Shown one piece after another: positions 1 through 5,398 of a stretch of 64,000 nt of DNA. Each line of letters starts with the position of its first letter. Within the stretch, counting starts at the first letter, position 1. Source of the stretch: QHXW01 sp035297145. GTDB lineage: Bacteria; Acidobacteriota; Terriglobia; Bryobacterales; Bryobacteraceae. Location of the stretch: the NCBI GenBank assembly GCA_035297145.1, contig DATGZN010000030.1, positions 24,991 to 88,990 on the forward strand, given 5' to 3'. The notes beneath the pieces were generated by a model. It saw only the letters and a program-made list of their open reading frames with translations. It did no database searches and had not been told where the DNA came from. Made by a program: the position numbers and the translations under genes.

Positions 1-1
1 G

Positions 2-1018
2 CACCTGCTTCAGGAACTGTCGGAAATGGAGGGCATGGAGACGGTTCCCCTGCGCTTCAACTACCGCTCTGGTCTGGAAATTGTTGAGGCGTCGGAAGCG
101 GCTCTGGGCGAGGAGCGCGGATACGAGGCCAAGGCCGGGTACGCCGGCACGATCCACTTTTACAAACTCCCGAAGGGGCTGGAAGAGCAAGCCGAGCAGA
201 TTGCGAAGGTGCTGATCCCTGGCGCACTGGGGCGCCGCAAAGGCCGGACGCTGGGCGACATCGCGGTGCTCTACGTTGACAAGAACGATGGAGACGTCAT
301 TGAAGGGCAGGTGAGTGCGGCGGGGATGCAGTTTATCCGGGTCGATCGAGGCGCACCTTATCGTAAAACGAAGTTCACGCGATGGCTCGAAGAGTGCGCC
401 GCATGGTGCGCCGGAGGCTGGCGGAGTGGCACGCCGCGTTTGTCCTCGCTGTTGTCGCGCTGGCAGCTGTTCAATCCCTCCATACGGTCGGAGAAAGAGC
501 GGAGCCAACTGAAGGTGGATCTCGTGCAATTCTTGTTCGGTCACCGGGACGAGAAACTCTCGCTTAGGGATTGGCTCGGAGCGATGGTCGATCAGTGTAT
601 AGCCCGCGCTTTTGCGGCAGATCCGACGCAGCGGGATGAGGCGGAGGCCCTCGAAGTGTTGCGGCGGGCGTGCGGCCCGAAGGGCAAACTGGCTAAGCTG
701 ACCGTGGGCGCATTCGGAGGCCAGGCGGGCGCGTCTGACCATGTAAACCTGATCACGCTCCACAGCGCCAAGGGCATGGAGTTTGACATTGTTCTGATGA
801 TGGGCCTCGAACAGGGTCGCATCCCGAAGTGGGATGCCAAGACCGCCGAGAAGAAGGGCGAAGCGCGGCGGCTGTTCTATGTGGGTCTGACGAGGGCCAG
901 GCACGAAGTGCACTTGCTGTGCTCGGGATTTACGCTGAACCGGAAAGGCCGGCGCTTTGATAACGGCGCCTCCGAATTCATGAGAGAAGTCTACCGCAAG
1001 GTCAAGAAACAGTCTTGA
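2..1018 (+). CDS. UvrD/Rep-type superfamily 1 DNA helicase, C-terminal part (5' end outside window)
   Basis: The reading frame is open to the left edge, so this is the 3' part of a longer gene; about 338 codons are visible. An NYRSG motif lies near visible residue 20. HSAKGMEFD followed by GLEQGRIP (from about base 761) is the UvrD motif V region. RLFYVGLTRAR (from about base 868) is motif VI. These are the ATP- and DNA-contacting motifs of domain 2A in 3'-5' helicases that act in repair or replication restart. The Walker A half is not in view, so activity cannot be judged. It lies in the same block as a serine recombinase and a tyrosine integrase, so it may be cargo of the integrated element. 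UvrD, Rep, PcrA and a phage-defence helicase cannot be separated on this fragment. Confidence 0.88.
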   Translation, partial: HLLQELSEMEGMETVPLRFNYRSGLEIVEASEAALGEERGYEAKAGYAGTIHFYKLPKGLEEQAEQIAKVLIPGALGRRKGRTLGDIAVLYVDKNDGDVIEGQVSAAGMQFIRVDRGAPYRKTKFTRWLEECAAWCAGGWRSGTPRLSSLLSRWQLFNPSIRSEKERSQLKVDLVQFLFGHRDEKLSLRDWLGAMVDQCIARAFAADPTQRDEAEALEVLRRACGPKGKLAKLTVGAFGGQAGASDHVNLITLHSAKGMEFDIVLMMGLEQGRIPKWDAKTAEKKGEARRLFYVGLTRARHEVHLLCSGFTLNRKGRRFDNGASEFMREVYRKVKKQS

Positions 1019-1084
1019 GGCGCTGGAAAGAAGATATTGCTAGGCGGCAGGGAGAGGGACAGCAGATTTTGTATGGGACAAGCC

Positions 1085-1711
1085 TTACCTCGTCGCGCTC
1101 TTGCGGTTCAGGAGTTTTTGTCCATCGGGACGCAGAGAGCCATCTGGCGCCACGTGGCGGTAAAGCGTCTGGCGGGTAACACCCAGTTCCGTGCAGAGAT
1201 CCCGTACGCTGGTTTCCGAGTTGCCCATCGATGCCCGTGCCAGGCGTAGCTTGGCGGAGGTCATCTTGTAGGGCCTGCCCCCGCGACGCCCGCGCGCCCG
1301 CGCTGCAGCCAGTCCCGCTTTCGTCCTTTCAACGATCAGTTCGCGCTCGAACTCCGCCAAGGCAGCGAAGAACCCGAAGACCAATTTTCCGCTCGGCGTC
1401 GTGGTGTCGATGGTGGCGCCGTGGCCGGTGAGCACTTTGAAGCCGATACCGCGTATGGTGAGCTCGTGGACGGTGTTGACGAGGTGGCGTAGATTGCGGC
1501 CGAGCCTATCGAGTTTCCAGACCAAGAGTGTATCGCCGCGGCGGAGAGCCTTCAGACAGGCGGTCAGGCCGGGCCGGTCGTCGCGCTTGCCCGAAGTCCT
1601 GTCCTCGTAAATGCGCACCAGGCTGACGCCGGCCGCCACCAGAGCGTCGCGTTGGAGGTCGGTTACCTGGCTGCCGTCCGCCTTGCTCACGCGCATGTAG
1701 CCCACCAGCAT
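1085..1711 (-). CDS. Serine recombinase of the resolvase/invertase family
   Basis: A 208-residue small serine recombinase. The N-terminal catalytic domain opens with MLVGYMRVS, in which Ser9 is the expected nucleophile. It continues with the family arginine regions RDDRPGL and KLDRLGRNLRHL and the FAALAEFERELI helix. The C-terminus has a helix-turn-helix (DLCTELGVTRQTLYRH) that should bind res or gix half-sites. I chose the ATG at 1711 because GGAG lies 7 bases before it; a GTG at 1738 would add nine residues. The gene is read leftward away from a set of matching half-sites at 1747-1829, as in Tn3-type tnpR-res units. No tnpA is visible, so it could be a resolvase remnant or a plasmid- or island-borne recombinase. 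Confidence 0.93.
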   Translation of the reverse strand: MLVGYMRVSKADGSQVTDLQRDALVAAGVSLVRIYEDRTSGKRDDRPGLTACLKALRRGDTLLVWKLDRLGRNLRHLVNTVHELTIRGIGFKVLTGHGATIDTTTPSGKLVFGFFAALAEFERELIVERTKAGLAAARARGRRGGRPYKMTSAKLRLARASMGNSETSVRDLCTELGVTRQTLYRHVAPDGSLRPDGQKLLNRKSATR

Positions 1712-1746
1712 CGTGTTCTCCGGTCTTGTTATGGTCACTGTGTTCG

Positions 1747-1829
1747 GTTACATAAACGGTCGGTTATGTGACAGCAGCCGAGACCGGTGTTTTGGACGAG
1801 AAGTTAGTAAGATAACTTGTCACATAATC
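1747..1829. other. Candidate recombinase binding region (res-like half-sites)
   Basis: Three copies of an 11-base motif close to GTYACATAAMC lie directly upstream of the serine recombinase. They are at 1747-1757 (plus), 1762-1772 (minus) and 1819-1829 (plus). The first two form an inverted pair matching at 9 of 11 bases around a 4-base centre. The third matches the second at 10 of 11. Small serine recombinases bind such inverted half-sites, and res regions sit next to tnpR and double as its operator. The function is inferred from position and repetition. Confidence 0.5.
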
Positions 1830-1896
1830 TGTGTCCCGTAAACACCATTCGCATCGCGTTTTGATTGAGTGACAAACGGTTGGCCTAAGGTCTCTT

Positions 1897-2223
1897 ATGG
1901 GAAGGAGTGTCTATCAGTTTTCCGGAACATCTGTGGACGGGCCAGCGACACGCCCAGCAGATCGTGGTCCGGATTACGGCTCGATGGGTTCTTTCATCAT
2001 TCACAACAAGAGGCTCGGCAGGGAGGTGGCCAATTTCCGTAAAAAGCTCGTTCCGACTTGACGAAATCCTTGAAACCCTGCGGACGGCGGAAATTTCCTA
2101 CCTCGACCGTCGGGCGGTCCAAAAACGCTTTGGCGTGCGCCAACAACGCGATCGAGGGTGCCCGGCCTCCGGGTCGGGAACGCTGCTGCGGTCCTCCGGC
2201 AGGCCTTAATCGCGTGTCTGGAA
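1897..2223 (+). pseudogene. Frame-broken remnant of a small HTH-like DNA-binding protein gene
   Basis: No single frame is open, but coherent protein-like text passes across three frames in order. The first, from an ATG at 1897, ends with GREVANFRKKLVPT and stops at 2061. The next frame reads LDEILETLRTAEISYLDRRAVQKRFGVRQQR. The last reads VGNAAAVLRQALIACLEG up to about 2223. The middle part has the look of a helix-turn-helix. Two frameshifts would explain the order. I cannot name the family. The alternative is three chance open stretches, which the uninterrupted order makes less likely. Confidence 0.35.
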
Positions 2224-2262
2224 GGAAGCGGCTGCATCCGTTCGCTAAGTTTCGCGAATTCG

Positions 2263-2535
2263 CTATTCGCCATCAAATGGTTTTCGTGGCTTTGGTTCCT
2301 GAACGGCGGCTTCGAATACGACTTCGGCCTGAAGGAGCAATGCGGGAAGCGCTTCGTTCCGGGCAGGCTGACCCAACATCCATGCATCAGAATTCACTGC
2401 GCGTGCGCAGCACTCGCCCGCGTCATTCTCATAAATATGAACGATGAGGCCGGTGTCATGCTGGACACAACGGGCGTCGCGAAGCATGGTCCACTGGCGT
2501 TCCCAATCCTCTTTAATGATGTTATCAGCGCTCAT
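2263..2535 (-). CDS. Small hypothetical protein (90 residues)
   Basis: A 90-codon frame beginning MSADNIIKEDWERQW and ending EPKPRKPFDGE. It is acidic, has two Cys close together (ECCARAV) and no membrane segment. The composition looks coding, unlike the arginine-rich shadow frames around it. No good ribosome binding site precedes the ATG, and its start overlaps a weak frame on the other strand by two bases. I do not recognise a family. Its setting in the integrated element suggests cargo or a decaying gene. Confidence 0.35.
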   Translation of the reverse strand: MSADNIIKEDWERQWTMLRDARCVQHDTGLIVHIYENDAGECCARAVNSDAWMLGQPARNEALPALLLQAEVVFEAAVQEPKPRKPFDGE

Positions 2536-2686
2536 GCGTTCTATAGATAGCGAAGTCGGACATAGAGGTCAAAGGAAAACCGACAGCCGAAAAGCTCGGG
2601 CGCTGGCCTACGTCGAAACCGTGGCGGCCGAGATGCACCGCAAGCGGGATAAGATCCGCGAGATGACGCAGAACTGCTGGCTATAA
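2534..2686 (+). CDS. Possible small basic protein ahead of a terminator (50 residues)
   Basis: A frame from the ATG at 2534 encodes a very basic peptide that ends MHRKRDKIREMTQNCWL. It is supported mainly by its stop codon, 24 bases before a strong intrinsic terminator on the same strand. The C-terminal half could form a charged helix. There is no clear Shine-Dalgarno sequence. The start abuts the divergent frame at 2263-2535 with no room for promoters between them, so at most one of the two is likely to be real. Confidence 0.2.
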   Translation: MRSIDSEVGHRGQRKTDSRKARALAYVETVAAEMHRKRDKIREMTQNCWL

Positions 2687-2710
2687 GGCGCGGCGCCTCC
2701 CGTACAATCG

Positions 2711-2739
2711 GGGCGGCTCCTTCGGGGCCGCCCTTTTTT
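2711..2739 (+). terminator. Rho-independent terminator
   Basis: A 10-bp GC-rich stem (2711-2720 with 2724-2733, one G-U pair) closes a 3-base loop and is followed directly by six T residues. This is the most canonical intrinsic terminator in the window and shows that something is transcribed rightward into it, although the gene before it is uncertain. Confidence 0.85.
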
Positions 2740-2799
2740 CGTTTGGGCATTCGTATGATCGTGTTTTTCGGGGCTGCGTAGATGCTTGCCTGGACTAAG

Positions 2800-3048
2800 T
2801 CAACTATCCGCCACGCTGCAACCGCCTCTTCTGTTGCTTTCCCTCTTGCCACCATTCCTCCGAGCCGTCTGCCCGCTCAATGGCTGGTCCTCTGTCACTG
2901 TGTAGTTGACCGAACCTCCACCATTCTCTACCGCCATCGGGGTATAAGACGGCGGGGCCGTCTTCGCGGTGCAGGAGGCCGTCGAGATACCATCGCCGAG
3001 TGCCGTCGGGATATACACCCTGTTTTCAGCTGGCACCTGCGACTTCAT
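2800..3048 (-). CDS. Small hypothetical protein with a strong ribosome binding site (82 residues)
   Basis: An 82-residue protein starting MKSQVPAENRVYIP and ending with a basic Arg/Gly-rich tail. It has no hydrophobic segment and no motif I recognise. The start is well supported: AGGAGGG sits 4 bases before the ATG on the minus strand. A longer frame to 3162 is open, but its start has no such signal. A minus-strand terminator at 3161-3193 isolates the gene from the integrase, and a 16-bp perfect palindrome at 3114-3129 lies between that terminator and the start. It therefore looks like a separately controlled single gene inside the integrated element. Confidence 0.5.
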   Translation of the reverse strand: MKSQVPAENRVYIPTALGDGISTASCTAKTAPPSYTPMAVENGGGSVNYTVTEDQPLSGQTARRNGGKRESNRRGGCSVADS

Positions 3049-3113
3049 CAAACCCTCCTGTCGATAACTATAGCCCTTACACTTCCAGCGTGATCCGGCA
3101 GGAGATTCGTTAC

Positions 3114-3129
3114 CTTGACTATAGTCAAG
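3114..3129. promoter_or_regulatory. 16-bp perfect palindrome, candidate operator
   Basis: The sequence CTTGACTATAGTCAAG reads the same on both strands. It lies 66 bases upstream of the small minus-strand gene at 2800-3048 and contains TTGACT, which resembles a -35 box. A TATAGT that could serve as a -10 lies nearer the gene at about 3067-3072, but its spacing from the palindrome is too long for a single promoter. A dimeric regulator site is the simplest reading. Confidence 0.4.
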
Positions 3130-3160
3130 TCGTTCCAGGAAATGGGGAGCGGCGGAGTAC

Positions 3161-3193
3161 AAAAAGAAGCCCCCGGTGGTTTAGGTCCGGGGG
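3161..3193 (-). terminator. Rho-independent terminator reading leftward
   Basis: On the minus strand a 7-bp stem (3187-3193 with 3170-3176) closes a 10-base loop. It is followed by a T-rich tract, CTTCTTTTT, over 3161-3169. It lies 300 bases downstream of the integrase stop, past the hairpin cluster, and probably ends the integrase transcript. Confidence 0.6.
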
Positions 3194-3308
3194 ACGGAAG
3201 GTGATAGTTACCTTTCCCATGAAACTCTCCAGAGCCCCTGTTCTTATAGGTTGTCGTCGTCATCCGCGGCCGTTCCCCGATTCTGCGGTATGGGTACTAA
3301 GGAAGGGT

Positions 3309-3457
3309 TAAGGATGGTTCCATCCTTAGGCTGCCGGGGCGGGAGCAGGTGTCCCGCTATTTCCCGGCACTTGGAAGAACTACGATTTGCCCTTCGCGGG
3401 ATGGTGCCATCCCCTACGCCGAAGCGGGATCATGGTGACCCGCAAGCTTTCGGCTTC
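3309..3457. repeat. Run of four hairpins downstream of the integrase
   Basis: Four inverted repeats follow one another in a stretch with no convincing gene. Hairpin 1, 3309-3328: perfect 9-bp arms with a 2-base loop, core GGATGG/CCATCC. Hairpin 2: 6-bp arms 3333-3338 and 3363-3368 enclosing 3339-3344 and 3352-3357. Hairpin 3, 3398-3413: perfect 7-bp arms with a 2-base loop and the same GGATGG/CCATCC core. Hairpin 4: 3424-3428 with 3439-3443, extended inside by 3 bp. This could be a structured 3' UTR or small RNA, or a folded recombination or transfer site of the element. Confidence 0.5.
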
Positions 3458-3495
3458 GAAGCGAGGGCAAAGGGGAGCTGGTGCGCGCGGAGGGC

Positions 3496-4677
3496 CTACT
3501 CCTCTGGTTCCGTGGGCGGCTCGCTTTTCTTCGCCTTCTTCCGCCTTATGTTGATCGCAGAGGCGTCGAGGCTGTTCTTGAGGTGGGAAGCGTAGTATTT
3601 CTCGATCATCTCGACGCTGGTGCGGCAGTTCTTCGCGATCTGGTAAATGTCCGCGCCTTCCATGAGACGCAGGCAGATGTAGGTGTGCCGCAGGCTGTAG
3701 GCCGTGCGGGGTTGTCCCTCGCGGTCTTTCTTGAGGCCTTCTTCGTCCAGGATGGTGTTGAAGAGTTGCCGGTGGGTCTTTGGGAAAATCACATCGGTCG
3801 GCTGCGGCTTGTTCCTCTCGACTAGTCTCTGGAAAGGCTTTACGGCCCCGCTGGTGCTCTTGCAATAGCCGACACCGCGTTTGCCCCTGACCTCGATCTC
3901 AAGGATGGTTTCCTTGCTGCCCTCGTCCTCGACGATCTTCACATCGCGATATTCAAGGTGGTTCGCCTCATCCGGCCGCAGGCCGGTATTGGCCATGAAC
4001 AGGACGTAGTCGTGAAGCTGTTCGGATTCCCATTTGTAGCGGGGATTTTTCGGATTCCGCGCCCGTCGCCGGGTGGCATCATAGAGCTTCTTGTATTCCT
4101 CCGGGGAAAACCACGCACGGTGCGAGATTTTTCCGGATGCCCGATAGGGCTCGGAGAGATCCGGAAGCCGATCCAGCCATCGGTGGCGCACGGCGGCTTT
4201 GAGGGTTTGCCGCAGAACGACGATTTCCTGGTGCATGGTGCTCCGGGCTGGCGGTTTTCCGTATTCCTTCACCGCTTCCTCGTGGCGATGAATGCGGTAC
4301 TCCTGTATCTGGCCGGGCGTGATCTCGGAAAGTCCCATGTCGCCAAAGAAGGGCAGCAAATGAAGCCGGAGGCGAGTGCTGTGGCCTAAAACGTACTCGG
4401 CATTACGTTGGCCCTCGGTGATGATCTGGTATTCGCGCTCGAATTGCACAGCGGCTTCGCGAAAGGTTTTTTCGTCGCGTATTTCGCCGTTGCGGGCCTT
4501 GCCGCGCAACTCCAGATACCAGTCCTCGGCGAAGTCCTTGGCCTTGGCCAGGCTGTCTTCCTTGGTGGAAACCCGCCGGTTCTTGCCGGCGAGGTAGGTG
4601 GCACATTGCCAGCGACTGCTGTTGTCCCGTCTATAGACGTGGACCTTGCCGCCGAGAATTGTGTGTTTCTCTGGCAT
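3496..4677 (-). CDS. Tyrosine recombinase / phage-type integrase
   Basis: A 393-residue site-specific integrase. An SAM-like core-binding domain covers roughly residues 70-175 and the catalytic domain residues 185-365. Visible catalytic positions are Arg234 (NTGLRPDEA), Arg330-His331 (YSLRHTY) and the nucleophile Tyr361 or Tyr362 (IEKYYAS). The usual first His of the HxxR box is Tyr327, and the later His/Trp position reads Asn-Cys (KNCRTS); both are common in phage and island integrases. It should integrate and excise the surrounding element. The gene points away from the truncated tRNA-Leu at 4803-4843, about 125 bp from its start, which is a standard integrase-att arrangement. The C-terminus is a Lys/Glu-rich tail. 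Confidence 0.93.
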   Translation of the reverse strand: MPEKHTILGGKVHVYRRDNSSRWQCATYLAGKNRRVSTKEDSLAKAKDFAEDWYLELRGKARNGEIRDEKTFREAAVQFEREYQIITEGQRNAEYVLGHSTRLRLHLLPFFGDMGLSEITPGQIQEYRIHRHEEAVKEYGKPPARSTMHQEIVVLRQTLKAAVRHRWLDRLPDLSEPYRASGKISHRAWFSPEEYKKLYDATRRRARNPKNPRYKWESEQLHDYVLFMANTGLRPDEANHLEYRDVKIVEDEGSKETILEIEVRGKRGVGYCKSTSGAVKPFQRLVERNKPQPTDVIFPKTHRQLFNTILDEEGLKKDREGQPRTAYSLRHTYICLRLMEGADIYQIAKNCRTSVEMIEKYYASHLKNSLDASAINIRRKKAKKSEPPTEPEE

Positions 4678-4715
4678 CGCGCTTTACGGAGCGGAAACGG
4701 CCAAACTGTGCAACA

Positions 4716-4736
4716 CTTGTGTAAGTATATCACAAG
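4716..4736 (-). promoter_or_regulatory. Integrase promoter region with inverted repeat
   Basis: CTTGTG and CACAAG arms (4716-4721 and 4731-4736) flank a 9-base spacer. On the minus strand the spacer contains TATACT, a good -10 hexamer, about 47 bases ahead of the integrase start. A protein bound to the repeat would cover the -10, so repression or self-regulation is plausible. No convincing -35 hexamer was found at 17 bases. Confidence 0.4.
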
Positions 4737-4802
4737 GGTTGTTGTTTTGCGCATGTCGATGAATTTAGGTGGCTTAGCATGCACGATAATTCTTGTTTGT
4801 AT

Positions 4803-4843
4803 GATTTTGAGTCCCGTGCGTCTGCCAGTTCCGCCACTCCAGC
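4803..4843 (-). pseudogene. 5' half of tRNA-Leu(CAA), interrupted after the anticodon loop
   Basis: Read on the minus strand from 4843, the sequence matches the 5' half of a bacterial tRNA-Leu. It has the acceptor strand GCTGGAG, a D-arm region GGCGGAACTGGCAGAC, then ACGGGACTCAAAATC, where loop CTCAAAA gives anticodon CAA. After 4803 the expected anticodon-stem complement, variable arm and T-arm are absent and unrelated sequence leads to the integrase. A TATACT -10 box (4861-4866) lies 18 bases upstream of the tRNA 5' end. This is best read as one junction of an element that inserted at the anticodon loop. An intact or complementary copy should lie at the element's other end, beyond the left edge. 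Confidence 0.78.
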
Positions 4844-4860
4844 TTCGCGATTTCGCATTC

Positions 4861-4866
4861 AGTATA
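4861..4866 (-). promoter_or_regulatory. -10 box of the interrupted tRNA-Leu gene
   Basis: On the minus strand TATACT ends 18 bases before the tRNA 5' end, the expected distance for a stable-RNA promoter with a short leader. No clear -35 was found at 17 bases. If used, it would now drive transcription into the integrated element toward the integrase. Confidence 0.4.
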
Positions 4867-4949
4867 GCATCCGGACCTTTTCCGGCCGGACTCGGTTCGA
4901 CGGAACTCCTGGCGCACAAGGTTCGCAAATTCACAGCGAGGTGTGGTGT

Positions 4950-5093
4950 GTGAACACCCTGGAACGACCTTCGATACGTGCTGCTGCCCCCGCTGGCTGC
5001 GACCGCGGTTTTGCCATCGGCGCGATCCTGGCTCTGGCGTTGGGCAGGAGGAAGACCAGCCGGGACACGGTCAATCCGTGGTCATCCCAAGGC
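4950..5093 (+). pseudogene. Deleted relic of an ADOP permease gene
   Basis: Starting with GTG at 4950 the DNA parallels the start of the intact permease gene at 7385. One frame gives DRGFAIGAILALALG, against DRGFAIVAILTLALG in the intact protein. At about 5045 it jumps to sequence matching base 7804 onward, where another frame gives EEDQPGHGQSVV against EEDQPGHDQSVV. About 320 bases are missing and the frame is shifted, so the gene is dead. The match fades after about 5093. It shows that an ADOP gene once lay on both sides of the peptide/glycosyltransferase genes that follow. Confidence 0.85.
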
Positions 5094-5129
5094 AGAAGCG
5101 GGCTGCGGACAATACTGCTCTAATTCGTG

Positions 5130-5158
5130 TTGACAACTTTCGAAGGGTGGATTAACAT
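5130..5158 (+). promoter_or_regulatory. Candidate housekeeping promoter of the peptide/glycosyltransferase operon
   Basis: A perfect TTGACA (5130-5135) and TAACAT (5153-5158) are separated by exactly 17 bases. Transcription would start near 5165, giving a leader of about 68 bases before the small peptide gene. It is the strongest sigma-70-like match seen in the window. Confidence 0.6.
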
Positions 5159-5232
5159 CCGTGGGTCACTTGTGAAAGTGAGTCCTGAGTGCAGTGGTTT
5201 CTTGACATACAGCATGAAGCAGGGAGTGAATC

Positions 5233-5379
5233 ATGAACAAAGACAAGAAGGATAGCAAACGCAAACAGAATCCGAAAAGCAAGCAATCCGTTGTCCGCAA
5301 ACCGGATGAAACCGAACTGACCGACGAACAACTCACCAAGGTCGCCGGCGGCGCAAGAAGAACCGGGGGCCTGTCGTAA
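5233..5379 (+). CDS. Small peptide with double-glycine-type leader (putative RiPP/bacteriocin-like precursor)
   Basis: A 48-residue peptide, too short for most gene finders. The first 25 residues are very basic (MNKDKKDSKRK...). Residues 26-40 read ETELTDEQLTKVAGG, matching the ELxxxxLxxVxGG leader shared by double-glycine-processed bacteriocins and several RiPP precursors. Only ARRTGGLS follows, so a released core would be eight residues, with one Thr and one Ser. GGGAG lies 6 bases before the ATG, and a near-consensus promoter lies about 70 bases upstream. The stop is 19 bases before a GT41 glycosyltransferase, suggesting co-transcription and possibly a substrate-enzyme pair. No C39 peptidase transporter is adjacent. 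The leader-like motif is seen directly; modification and secretion are inferred. Confidence 0.72.
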   Translation: MNKDKKDSKRKQNPKSKQSVVRKPDETELTDEQLTKVAGGARRTGGLS

Positions 5380-5398
5380 ATCCACCCTCGATGGTGGT

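Noticed and set aside
2541..2855. A 104-residue minus-strand frame across the terminator at 2711-2739
   Set aside because: It runs straight through a strong terminator hairpin and has a Ser/Arg/Pro-rich composition typical of shadows.
3048..3263. A 71-residue minus-strand frame upstream of the small SD-led gene
   Set aside because: It spans the leftward terminator at 3161-3193 and the palindrome and has no ribosome binding site.
3309..3457. A CRISPR array or integron attC array at the hairpin cluster
   Set aside because: Spacing and arms are irregular, there are no identical 25-35-base direct repeats, no cas genes, and no attC-type core sites were seen.
5212..5217. A second TTGACA just before the peptide start as a promoter
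   Set aside because: It is 15 bases from the ATG, which leaves no room for a -10 box and transcript start before the coding region.
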